A DNA stretch of 64,000 nt from Mameliella sp. MMSF_3455 (lineage in GTDB: Bacteria > Pseudomonadota > Alphaproteobacteria > Rhodobacterales > Rhodobacteraceae): the NCBI RefSeq assembly GCF_030733205.1, contig NZ_JASHJL010000014.1, positions 59,464-123,463 on the forward strand, in the 5' to 3' direction. Made by a program: the position numbers and the translations under genes. Within the stretch, counting starts at the first letter, position 1. Each line of letters begins with the position of its first letter. Under the pieces are notes generated by a model that saw only the letters and a program-made list of their open reading frames with translations, was not told the DNA's origin and made no database searches. Shown in pieces: positions 29,490-39,562 of this stretch.

Positions 29490-30128
29490 ATGATGATGCG
29501 GATCGAAGATTTACCCGACTTTTGGAGTAAAATGCCGCTCAATGTTCACCCTAGGGATGAACCACATTTGAGGGGGGCTGACGCTCGTTGTTTCAATCTT
29601 GACTATCCGCCACCAGCTTTCGTGGGTGACATAGTAAATGCAAAAGTAATTATTCTTCTTCTCAATGGCGGCTACGATAGGAAGATGACGCCTGCCGAGT
29701 TTCCTGATCCCGAAACACAAGCAGCATATCGAAACAGGTTGGCAATGCCTCGACCAATCGAAGACAGGTTCACGTCGCCGTACCACCTGAGTCGAAACTA
29801 CACGCCTTGGCTGAAGGATGGACGAGCAGCTTTGCTCAACGCGGTAGCTTACCGATCAATAGACATTAAGGCGCCATGTGTGCGTCGACTGAGTAAGGAT
29901 CTGCCGTCGGCAATATTCCATCGCGAATGGTTGCGCGAAGCTCTTTGGCCGGAAGTCCGCGGCGGGCAGAGGTTCGTGGTTGTTCATCGCTGGAGCCTGT
30001 GGAACGGTGCCGACAACATATTTCGAGGAAGCGAAAACGCAGTCGGTTGGCAAGCTGCAATATCAAAAGACCTGACAAAAAAGGAATTTGATGCGGCGTC
30101 GGATTTTCTGGCGGCAAATCCGCACTGA
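29490..30128 (+). CDS. AT-rich orphan gene, unknown function (possible uracil-DNA-glycosylase-like fold)
   Basis: A 212-residue protein with no sure family. The middle section, DIVNAKVIILLLNGGYDRKMTP near 45-66, and later RFVVVHRWSLWNG near 160 place a Gly-rich loop after a hydrophobic strand and a His late in the chain, loosely like uracil-DNA-glycosylase-type folds; this is a suggestion only. It is distinctly AT-richer than its neighbours and uses codons such as TTA, AAA, AGA and ATA more often, which points to recent transfer. GGAGG precedes three consecutive ATGs, the first taken as the start. It overlaps nothing and converges with uvrB. Confidence 0.65.
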   Translation: MMMRIEDLPDFWSKMPLNVHPRDEPHLRGADARCFNLDYPPPAFVGDIVNAKVIILLLNGGYDRKMTPAEFPDPETQAAYRNRLAMPRPIEDRFTSPYHLSRNYTPWLKDGRAALLNAVAYRSIDIKAPCVRRLSKDLPSAIFHREWLREALWPEVRGGQRFVVVHRWSLWNGADNIFRGSENAVGWQAAISKDLTKKEFDAASDFLAANPH

Positions 30129-30143
30129 GGCTCTCGCTACGTG

Positions 30144-32342
<2,199 letters not shown>

Positions 32343-32827
32343 GGGGAGGCTCCGTTCCATGCGGAATATGTCGCGCCGGGCAGGGGGCGACAAGGGGAGG
32401 ACCGTGACATGCGCGCTTTCTGGGCCGGGTTTGCCCGTGGCGCAGTGCGCACGACGATAGTGAGAATAGGCGCACTGGGCCTAGGCCGAGACCGCACTGA
32501 AGCGTGCACCTGCCCCAAAAAATCAGTCCAATTCAGCATCTCGCGGTGCCTCTGCTGGCAGGTGGCGGCAAGGACGCAACGGTTCGGCCCATCGTCCGGC
32601 TGGGCAGGCGGCAGCGCAGGGGGCCACGGTGGGAATTGCGCCAAAGCGTGACAACAGCATTTTCGTGAATTGCTGGCAGAACTTTTCTCCGGAAGGGCCT
32701 GGCCCTCTCTTGCCCCTTTCATCGCGCGCATGTCTCTACCGGAAAAATGTGACAAAGGGTGCGCTTGTAGACCTTGTGTCATAACCGCATATCACGCAGA
32801 AAGACGGCGAATGACAGGAGGTGCGCC
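32343..32827. other. Intergenic region without a convincing gene
   Basis: A 485-base gap between uvrB (leftward) and the NDUFS4-like gene (rightward) that must hold both promoters. One ORF of 80 codons (32409-32651, plus strand, behind a GGGGAGGA) has an arginine- and cysteine-rich composition unlike a real protein and was not called. No structured RNA was recognised. Confidence 0.5.
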
Positions 32828-33139
32828 ATGCGGGCACGCATTTATCAGCCGGCCAAGACGGCCATGTCTTCGGGCCAGGCCAAGACTCGGACCTGGATTC
32901 TCGACTTTGCTCCGGACTCTCCCCGGTCTGTCGACCCGCTGATGGGCTGGACCTCGTCCGAGGACACGCAGTCCCAGGTGCGCCTGCGTTTCGACAGCAA
33001 GGACGCGGCGGTGGCCTATGCCCGCGAACACGGCATCGATGCCCAGGTGTTCGAGCCGAAAAAGCGCAAGCCCAACATCCGTCCGCGCGGCTACGCCGAG
33101 AACTTCGCCGTGGACCGGCGATCTGCCTGGACCCACTGA
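32828..33139 (+). CDS. ETC complex I subunit, NDUFS4-like
   Basis: A 103-residue protein of the family that includes the mitochondrial complex I accessory subunit NDUFS4 (18 kDa, AQDQ). The N-terminus [24 protein letters not shown] opening, the [31 protein letters not shown] core (residues 24-54) and the terminal [27 protein letters not shown] follow the family closely. Such an alphaproteobacterial accessory subunit binds NADH dehydrogenase but is encoded away from the nuo operon. AGGAGG at 32816-32821 sets the start. Confidence 0.93.
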   Translation: MRARIYQPAKTAMSSGQAKTRTWILDFAPDSPRSVDPLMGWTSSEDTQSQVRLRFDSKDAAVAYAREHGIDAQVFEPKKRKPNIRPRGYAENFAVDRRSAWTH

Positions 33140-33233
33140 AACAATTGGTCGAGCGCACGCCGGGACGTGATGAACGGCATGTTGCGAACCTCCGGCAAGA
33201 CTCAATCGAAATGGCGATGTGACGATGCAGCGG

Positions 33234-33264
33234 GCGGCCCGGACGGTCGCCCTGTTCGTTTTCC
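33234..33264 (+). terminator. Likely terminator after the NDUFS4-like gene
   Basis: An 8-bp stem (GGGCGGCC 33234-33241 with GGTCGCCC 33247-33254, one G-U pair), a 5-base loop and TGTTCGTTTTCC. It lies about 95 bases after the stop codon. Confidence 0.55.
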
Positions 33265-33285
33265 GCCCAACCGCAGGACGTGGAC

Positions 33286-34203
33286 ATGAGCATAGCGTAT
33301 CTTGTCACCCATTCGGGCGGGTTCCACGCGGACGAACTCTTGTCCTCGGTGATTCTGACCAGGCTCTTTCCGGCAGCACAGCTGGTCCGGTCGCGTGATA
33401 CGAAGTGGATTTCTCCGGCGCCGGACAGGATCGTTTACGATGTGGGCCGGGCTTATGACCCTGAGTCTGGCATCTTTGACCACCACCAGAGACCGAATCC
33501 GCTGCGCGAGGATGGCCAGCCCTACAGTTCTTTCGGGCTGATCTGGCAGCATTTCGGTCAAGACTACCTGCGGGCGCTTGAGGTGCCCGAAGCCGATGTT
33601 GAGAGCATCCATCATGCGTTCGACCAGAGCTTTGTCCTGCCAATCGACCTGATGGACAATGGAGCGATGGAGCCTTCGGTGGCGGGGCCGCTTGCGGGGA
33701 TGACATTGCCGGTCCTGCTGGAAACCCTGAAGCCCACCTTCGACGAGCGTGGCCCGGATCTGGACGATCAGGCCTTTCGCCGGGCGCTTGAGGTCGCGCG
33801 GGCCTTTGTGGAGGCGGCGGTCCGGGGAAAGGCCGCCAAGCGCCGTGCCGAGGCCATCGTCCTTGCTGCCATCGAAGGGGCGGGGGCCTCGCGCATCCTG
33901 GAACTGCCGATGGGGATGCCCTTTCGGGCCGCGATCGAGAAATCCGGCGCGGATCATCTCCTGTTCGTCATCCATCCGCGCGACAGTGACTGGGCGTTGA
34001 CCACGATCCGCAAAGGCGGCGACACCTTCGAGAGCCGCGCCGACCTGCCCGAGGCCTGGGCCGGCCTGAACGACGCGGCGCTTGAAGCGGCCTGTGGCGT
34101 TGCTGGCGCCCGGTTCTGCCACAACGCGCGGTTCATTGCAGTGGCGGCCACGCGCGAGGCTGCCTTGAGCATGGCGGAACGCGCGGTGGCGGAGGTATCC
34201 TGA
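33286..34203 (+). CDS. MYG1-family (UPF0160) phosphoesterase/exonuclease
   Basis: A 305-residue protein of the MYG1 family, metal-dependent DHH-like phosphoesterases; the mammalian relative is a 3'-5' RNA exonuclease. The N-terminal THSGGFHADELLSSVIL motif (residues 8-24) and DHHQR (near 66) provide metal-binding His and Asp residues, and HHAFDQSFVLPIDLMDNGA near 110 adds another. The ATG at 33286 gives MSIAYLVTHSGG; a GTG two codons upstream is possible. The gene stands alone; what it acts on in bacteria is not known. Confidence 0.88.
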   Translation: MSIAYLVTHSGGFHADELLSSVILTRLFPAAQLVRSRDTKWISPAPDRIVYDVGRAYDPESGIFDHHQRPNPLREDGQPYSSFGLIWQHFGQDYLRALEVPEADVESIHHAFDQSFVLPIDLMDNGAMEPSVAGPLAGMTLPVLLETLKPTFDERGPDLDDQAFRRALEVARAFVEAAVRGKAAKRRAEAIVLAAIEGAGASRILELPMGMPFRAAIEKSGADHLLFVIHPRDSDWALTTIRKGGDTFESRADLPEAWAGLNDAALEAACGVAGARFCHNARFIAVAATREAALSMAERAVAEVS

Positions 34204-34508
34204 GGCCCCCTGCGCGTCAGGATCTCAGGAAAGTGCCGCGCCGATGACAGGCGCCTGAACCAAACCCTCTGTCCGCAGATCAAAAGGCGGGAAAACGGCC
34301 CCGTCTATTGCCCAGTTGTCGGCGCAAAATCGCGGTTTTCGGTCATCCTCGCCGGCAACGATACGGCGGGGGCTGTCCGCGCCGATTGCGCCGAAAGGCT
34401 TTCGTTTTGCGCTTTTTTGCTCCTCCGCTTAGGCTGCCACCAGTCCGCGTTGAAGTGCCCTTTCTCAGTTAGCGGATCCCGATTGTCCCGATACAGCCCG
34501 AGGTTCCC
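34204..34508. other. Intergenic region, no gene seen
   Basis: A 305-base gap between the MYG1-like and GNAT genes. It presumably carries the GNAT promoter. An ORF on the minus strand (34305-34628) overlaps the GNAT gene and lacks any family pattern, so it was not called. Confidence 0.45.
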
Positions 34509-35018
34509 TTGTCCAGCCTGACGTCCCCGAAACTCGCCGAGGTTGCCGGCCCTTCTCCGCAGGTCGAGGCGCTCCTGGCCGCGCATCATGCCCTTATGCG
34601 TGCGCAAAGTCCCGCAGAAAGCTGTCATGTCATGACGGGCGAAGACCTGCAGGCCGAGGGGGCCAGGGTCTTTGCCTTATCCGAAGAGGATGGACACATT
34701 CTGGCGGTCGGAGCGCTCAAGACGGTGGCAGAAGATGCGGCACCTGTGTCACTGGCGGGGTGTGGCCCTGTCGTTGAACTCAAGAGCATGCATGTGACCG
34801 CCGCCGCACGCGGGCGCGGGCTTGGTCATTTTCTACTGTCCGGGATGCTGGACATGGCGCGCGACGCAGGTGCCGGTGGCGCTTGCCTTGAAACCGGAAC
34901 AGATCCCGTTTTTGAGCCGGCGCGTGCGCTTTACCTGTCGCAAGGGTTTGTGCCTTGCCCTCCTTTCGGAGGCTACCGGTTCGACCCGTTGAGCGTTTTC
35001 ATGTGCCGCGAGTTGTGA
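34509..35018 (+). CDS. GNAT-family N-acetyltransferase
   Basis: A protein of about 169 residues with the GNAT core: VVELKSMHVTAAARGRGLGHFLLSGMLDMARDAG (about residues 89-122) contains the AcCoA-binding R/Q-x-x-G-x-G/A loop (ARGRGLG), and ALYLSQGFVPCPPFGGYR near 147-164 is the closing motif B. Such enzymes acetylate small amines or protein N-termini; the substrate is not known. The start is uncertain: the open frame begins with TTG at 34509 and no in-frame ATG with a good ribosome site lies before the core. Confidence 0.8.
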   Translation: MSSLTSPKLAEVAGPSPQVEALLAAHHALMRAQSPAESCHVMTGEDLQAEGARVFALSEEDGHILAVGALKTVAEDAAPVSLAGCGPVVELKSMHVTAAARGRGLGHFLLSGMLDMARDAGAGGACLETGTDPVFEPARALYLSQGFVPCPPFGGYRFDPLSVFMCREL

Positions 35019-35219
35019 GGGCTTGCCCTGCGCGGGAACGTCTAGAGCACCGGGCGCTGTGGTTCTTGGGCCTACTGTATAGAGTGGGGCAGCGCTCACC
35101 AGCGCCCTGCAATTGACCAAGCAGCGACAAGCTTATGAGAACTTGAAAGATTTCTTCTGTAGACTTCACAATTCCTGCCAAGTTGACAAGGTGACGGATT
35201 CGGCTAATACAGCGCGAAC

Positions 35220-35297
35220 GGGCCGTTAGCTCAGCTGGATTAGAGCAGGGAACTTCTAATTCTCAGGTCGGGGGTTCGAGTCCTCCACGGCTCGCCA
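35220..35297 (+). tRNA. tRNA-Arg (anticodon TCT)
   Basis: A full cloverleaf is visible: acceptor stem GGGCCGT with ACGGCTC (one G-U pair), D-arm GCTC...GAGC, anticodon stem GGGAA/TTCTC with the loop CTTCTAA (anticodon TCT, reading AGA), T-arm GGGGG-TTCGAGT-CCTCC and an encoded CCA end. TCT is a rare-codon arginine tRNA in GC-rich genomes. Such tRNA genes often serve as phage or island integration sites; the DNA beyond this one changes character. Confidence 0.95.
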
Positions 35298-36505
35298 AGC
35301 TCTTCAAGTATCAAACAAAAATTCAAGAATTGCGCCCTGGCGAGCCCTGTTGCGCGCCCACCAAAGTCAATATCCGCAACACGATTTTTGGAAGAGGAGA
35401 GTTGGCTGGGAGATGATCCGCAAGTCATCTTTGTTGTGTTCAATCCGCCGGCTCCGTCAGAGGCTTTGTTTTCAATGAAAAACTAACTTATCGGAAGTGT
35501 CAGGCGAAGATGCGGCGACACGGACGCAGTGGCCCTGTCTGAGCCTGCAAAAAACGCCCTTCAATTGATGGATTTCACATGGCGATAACACAATGCGTCA
35601 TATGCAAAATTCATATTCCGGTTCGGCGACGACAAAGCCTTGTTCGACTATGCTGGGCATATTGTCGTTCCCACGTTCACCCATGACGTATATGTCAGGC
35701 GATCAGCCCCACCCGAGTGGTTTGCGTTGAGTGATGGCGAATGGTCGGCCTTAGGCCCATCGGAACGATGCATTCCGGATGCGCTTGGGGATGGCCCAGT
35801 TCACAGGAAGCTTGGTGTTGTCGCGTTTCCTCCATTATTCGCTCAGAATCAGCGCCTCGGCAGAGGCTCTCGCCGTCGCATCGTTCTGCGCTTGGCTTTG
35901 AACCGGCAGAAGCGGGGATGTGGGCTTGCGCCGATCCACCAAGGTCCTGTCGTGTCCAAGAGGAGAGCGCAGACGGCACAACGATAGACTGGGGAACTGG
36001 TCGCCTTCTGTCTGCACGGGCAAACGTGCTTTCTCTCGAATGGTAGCAGTGCCGCGACTCCATCGAATCACCCGAAGATTGGAGCGCCCTGCCAAGTCGC
36101 GACATGGCCGAAAATGGCGCACGCTATGGGTGAGTCCAATACCATGCGCTCTCGGAAAGAGTTATGGGCTGCATTGTTCAATCAAAGGCGCATCAATTTC
36201 TTTGAAAATAAGATGCGTTTATAAAACATTAAGAACAATGATTTTTTCTAAACGTGAGCGGGCGTGCGGTGCAGCGGTCCGGTATGGGGTGCGAAAAAAA
36301 TAAAGCCAAAGGTCAAAATCCGTGTAAATTTTAGTCGTTCGGATTTCTTGAGCGGATGGTTCGCGCACTTGTAAGTTGTGCTTCCGGGGCGTTTTCACAC
36401 GTGGCCTGCTTCCGACGGCGTGCTGTTCGTATTCAGAATGCGGCGTGCAATTAATTTATTGTAGTCGATGGATAAAATTCCACGACGATTTCGGGGGGGT
36501 ATTCT
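35298..36505. other. 1.2 kb AT-richer region downstream of tRNA-Arg, no credible gene
   Basis: Lower GC than the rest of the window, especially 36180-36500, which has A- and T-rich tracts. Open frames run in several directions around 35640-36120, but none has a convincing start, codon bias or family match. One frame has SDGEWSALGP-like text reminiscent of the N-terminus of IS5-type transposases, but the similarity does not continue. The stretch looks like degraded mobile DNA between the tRNA and the gene at 36506. Promoter elements of that gene probably lie in its last 200 bases. Confidence 0.45.
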
Positions 36506-39139
36506 GTGACTTACTATCGCACTTCGTCCTACTACTGCAAACCAGAGGTAAAGTCTTTTACTTTCACGGCAATCAGCGAGTCCGCGCTTGGGTTGAACGT
36601 CGGTTGTGGCACAACCTTCACCATGCCGACGAACGCCGATGTCTGCATCACCGTAAAAGATGATGATCGCTATCTTTCAGGCGATTCCTGCTACGACGAC
36701 AAGGCCAACGACTGGTCCTACCAGACCGCCGCAATCCTGCAGAACGAGACCGACGTCGGCAACGGCGGCCAGATCTACGCCGAGCAGTATTTCTGGGTGA
36801 AAGACCAGGCCGGCAACTGGTACGTCATGATCGAGGTCGAGCAGGAAGGCACAAACGACGATTACTTCACGTTCTACACCGGGGGCGACTACGGCGTGCC
36901 GCCTGCAGGTGTGGAATTGACCGTCTACAGCAAGTGCAATGTCACCTCGAACTGGCTCGATTACGACAAACTCGGCTCGGGCGACTGTCCGCCGCCGACG
37001 GGCTCGATCTCGGGTACCGTCTTCTGCGACACCCAATGCGACGGCATCAACGGTGAGTTCACCGTGGTCCCCGGCGAGACCTATGTGGTCGAGGCCGAGG
37101 ACATGTACGACTATGGCTTCAAAACCGTATGCGGGTCCCAGGCCTCGGGCGGTGAACTGGTCAAGCTGGAGTGCAATTCGGGCAAGTTGAAAACCTTTTT
37201 CGACGGGACCGACGGCACCTATGATTTCAAACTCACGGTGCAGGACGAGAATGACGGCCAAAGCAAGATCTACGTCAAGGTCAACGGCGTGCTGGTTGAC
37301 GTCATTACGCTGGATCGAGACAGCGACGGGGGCGGCGACGACAACGGCGGTTTCTCGGACTTCGTGATCGAAGATCTGGAACTCAAGCACGGCGACAAGG
37401 TCGAGATCTACGCCTACAGCGACTGCAACGAGTTCGTCCGCATCGACAAGATCGCCTTCGAAGGCCAGGACAAGGTCGAACATGTGCCTGAACCGGTCAA
37501 GGAAGGCGTGGTGATCAAGCTGCTCGATCTTGACGGCAACGTGATCGCCGAAACCGAGACCGACGCCAGCGGAAACTATTCGTTCGGCGACGTGCCGGTG
37601 GGGGATTACCGCATCATGGGCGTGGCGCCCGACGGCACCGAGTTCACGATCCAGGACGTCGCCGGCAATTCCAAGGATGACATCGACAGCGATGTCGATG
37701 CAAACGGCCTGTCGGGCGTCATCACCGTCACCGCCGGCTCCGCCTCCGACGTCGATCTGGGGGTCTGCGAAAAGCCCGAGCCCGGCGCGGTGTCAGGGCG
37801 TTATTTCTGCGACACCGATGACAACGATCTTGACGATGGCGAGAGCGAGCCGCCGGTGCCGGGGGTTCTGGTGATCCTTCTCGACGAGACCGGCGCCCCG
37901 GCCGTCGACATCGACGGCAACCCCGTCACTTCGGTCTTCACCGACGCGAACGGGGAATACAGGTTCGATAACCTCGCCGCGGGCACCTACACCGTGGTTT
38001 TCGACGACGTGAACAACGTTACGGCGGGCAAGGAACTGGTCGCCCCGAACGAGGGTATTGACGATACGATCGACAGCGATGCGATCGGAACCAATGTGCT
38101 GTCGCGGATCGATGGCATCGTGGTTGCCGAAGGCGGGGAGGCCGCCGACAACGATGCCGGGGTTCGCTATTCCAACCAGTCGCCCGACGCGACGCCCGAT
38201 GCCGGCCACGGCTGTGCCGACGAGGAGATCCGGGTCGACCTGGCCGACAACGTCTCGGACCCGGACGGTGATCCGGTCACGATCACTGCGGTAGAGGGTG
38301 TCGCCCTGACCGATGGCGGGCCGGCGGTCAACGTCGGGGGTGTCTTTGTGCGGCTCGAAGGCAAGGAACTGGTCTTCGACGGGGAGGCGGCCTACGCCCC
38401 GCTCGACATCGGAGAGCAGGACAGCGCCATCTTCACCTACACGATTGACGACGGCAAAGGGGGGACGGCAGTCTCTACGGTTGAGGTCACCTTCTGCGGC
38501 GACGCCAACTCGGTTGGGTCCTTTTGCGACAGCCTGCCCGAGCAGATCGAGTACCAGATCCGGACCAGCAGTGTCGATCTTCCGTATGGTGATGAAGCTT
38601 TCGACATCAAGTTCACCTCGACCGATGCCCGGTTCGATGGCGTGGTCTTCGAGGATGCATACTGCATCAGCCCGTTCGACCCGGCTGATGCTTCGGAGAG
38701 TTTCGACACGGCGTCGCTCTATACGGCGGACGTGTTCTGTTTCGACGAAGTGCCGAGCGACGTGTTCAATGCGAACCAGATCAGCATCGCGAACGGCAAG
38801 ACCGCGATGGAAAACCTCGACGTGGTCAACTGGATCCTGAACCAGGATTTCAAGAGTCAGGGGTTCTCCGACTGGGAAATCCAGCGGGCGATCTGGGAAC
38901 TCACGGACAATATCGACACGGACTACACCTCTGAAATCGACCCGGCCTTCGGAGACGACGCCAATGTTGATACGCTGGTGGCGTTGGCCCTGGAGTTCGA
39001 TGCAAACAAGACCGAGGAGTATGTGCCCGGCGAAGGTGACATCATTGGCGTCATCATTGATCCGAACCCTGCGTCTGGGTCCAACAGCCAACCATTCATC
39101 ATTGGCGTTTCCTACGAGGACTACGATTGCCTGTGCTGA
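36506..39139 (+). CDS. Large secreted-type protein: SdrD_B-like domains and C-terminal thioester-domain-like region
   Basis: An 877-residue acidic protein. It opens with a Cys-containing beta-rich domain (1-165) without a classical signal peptide. An SdrD_B (Cna-B-type) domain starts at GSISGTVFCDTQCDG (about 166), is interrupted by a CBM6/35-like beta-sandwich (about 184-327, with YVVEAEDMYDYG) and resumes at about 330-413. A second SdrD_B domain spans about 427-555, then a cadherin/VCBS-like domain (to about 675). The last 200 residues hold AYCISPFD (C720) and WEIQRAIWEL (Q793), the Cys and Gln positions of internal thioester domains. The GTG start follows a G-run, not a clear ribosome site. 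The exosortase genes follow. Confidence 0.8.
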   Translation: MTYYRTSSYYCKPEVKSFTFTAISESALGLNVGCGTTFTMPTNADVCITVKDDDRYLSGDSCYDDKANDWSYQTAAILQNETDVGNGGQIYAEQYFWVKDQAGNWYVMIEVEQEGTNDDYFTFYTGGDYGVPPAGVELTVYSKCNVTSNWLDYDKLGSGDCPPPTGSISGTVFCDTQCDGINGEFTVVPGETYVVEAEDMYDYGFKTVCGSQASGGELVKLECNSGKLKTFFDGTDGTYDFKLTVQDENDGQSKIYVKVNGVLVDVITLDRDSDGGGDDNGGFSDFVIEDLELKHGDKVEIYAYSDCNEFVRIDKIAFEGQDKVEHVPEPVKEGVVIKLLDLDGNVIAETETDASGNYSFGDVPVGDYRIMGVAPDGTEFTIQDVAGNSKDDIDSDVDANGLSGVITVTAGSASDVDLGVCEKPEPGAVSGRYFCDTDDNDLDDGESEPPVPGVLVILLDETGAPAVDIDGNPVTSVFTDANGEYRFDNLAAGTYTVVFDDVNNVTAGKELVAPNEGIDDTIDSDAIGTNVLSRIDGIVVAEGGEAADNDAGVRYSNQSPDATPDAGHGCADEEIRVDLADNVSDPDGDPVTITAVEGVALTDGGPAVNVGGVFVRLEGKELVFDGEAAYAPLDIGEQDSAIFTYTIDDGKGGTAVSTVEVTFCGDANSVGSFCDSLPEQIEYQIRTSSVDLPYGDEAFDIKFTSTDARFDGVVFEDAYCISPFDPADASESFDTASLYTADVFCFDEVPSDVFNANQISIANGKTAMENLDVVNWILNQDFKSQGFSDWEIQRAIWELTDNIDTDYTSEIDPAFGDDANVDTLVALALEFDANKTEEYVPGEGDIIGVIIDPNPASGSNSQPFIIGVSYEDYDCLC

Positions 39140-39157
39140 GCGGCTCAGGTTCAGGGG

Positions 39158-39184
39158 ACGGGCGCCCATGGGCCAGGCGCCCGT
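39158..39184 (+). terminator. Stem-loop between the 877-residue gene and the VPEID-CTERM gene
   Basis: A perfect 9-bp inverted repeat (ACGGGCGCC 39158-39166, complement 39176-39184) with a 9-base loop, followed by TCTCC instead of a T-run. It lies 19 bases after the stop codon and could attenuate transcription or protect the mRNA end, letting the genes be expressed at different levels. Confidence 0.5.
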
Positions 39185-39284
39185 TCTCCGGCGGATTGTC
39201 CGCCCCGCGGACTGCGGTCGCAATCGTCTGTCGATAGGAACCCGCAGTTCCATCCTTGCAAAACCGGCCCAGAAGGAGAACGAG

Positions 39285-39473
39285 ATGAAGGAACTTGTAC
39301 TTGCCCCCCTGGCGCTGCTCCAGTCCGCAACGTCAGCGCTGGCTTGCGCCGGTGCTGCTTGCCCGCCGCCCACGAACGTGCCCGAGATCAGCGCTCTCGA
39401 AGGCACTGCGGCCATCGCGGCCCTGTTGGCCGTGGTCCTGTTCGTCTGGGAGCGCCGCCGCCGCGCGGCATGA
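39285..39473 (+). CDS. VPEID-CTERM sorting-signal protein, miniature exosortase substrate
   Basis: A 62-residue precursor. Residues 1-20 form a signal peptide (KELVLAPLALLQSATSALA). The C-terminus is a three-part sorting signal: VPEIS-ALEG (residues 32-40), a hydrophobic helix (about 41-55) and an Arg-rich tail (WERRRRAA). This matches the VPEID-CTERM class, with Ser in place of Asp. Only about eleven residues lie between the two signals, including two Cys (CAGAACPPPTN), so the mature product would be a tiny peptide. AGAAGGAG precedes the ATG. The gene for the cognate exosortase E is 89 bases downstream. Confidence 0.85.
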   Translation: MKELVLAPLALLQSATSALACAGAACPPPTNVPEISALEGTAAIAALLAVVLFVWERRRRAA

Positions 39474-39562
39474 ATCGACCAGAACATCCGGAGCTGCCCG
39501 CAAGGGCGGCTCCGGTTTCGATCAGGACGGCAGACTGAGGATTGAGAGAGTGACAAGGCGGT

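Noticed and set aside
32409..32651. 80-codon ORF upstream of the NDUFS4-like gene
   Set aside because: Despite a nearby GGGGAGGA, the Arg- and Cys-rich translation and lack of any pattern make a real protein unlikely.
35640..36122. Transposase gene downstream of tRNA-Arg
   Set aside because: Only a short SDGEWSALGP-like stretch resembles an IS5-type N-terminus; no DDE motif, inverted repeats or intact frame could be found.
37793..39556. Minus-strand frame of 587 codons across the SdrD_B gene and the VPEID gene
   Set aside because: It overlaps two genes with clear motifs on the plus strand and has no recognisable domain.
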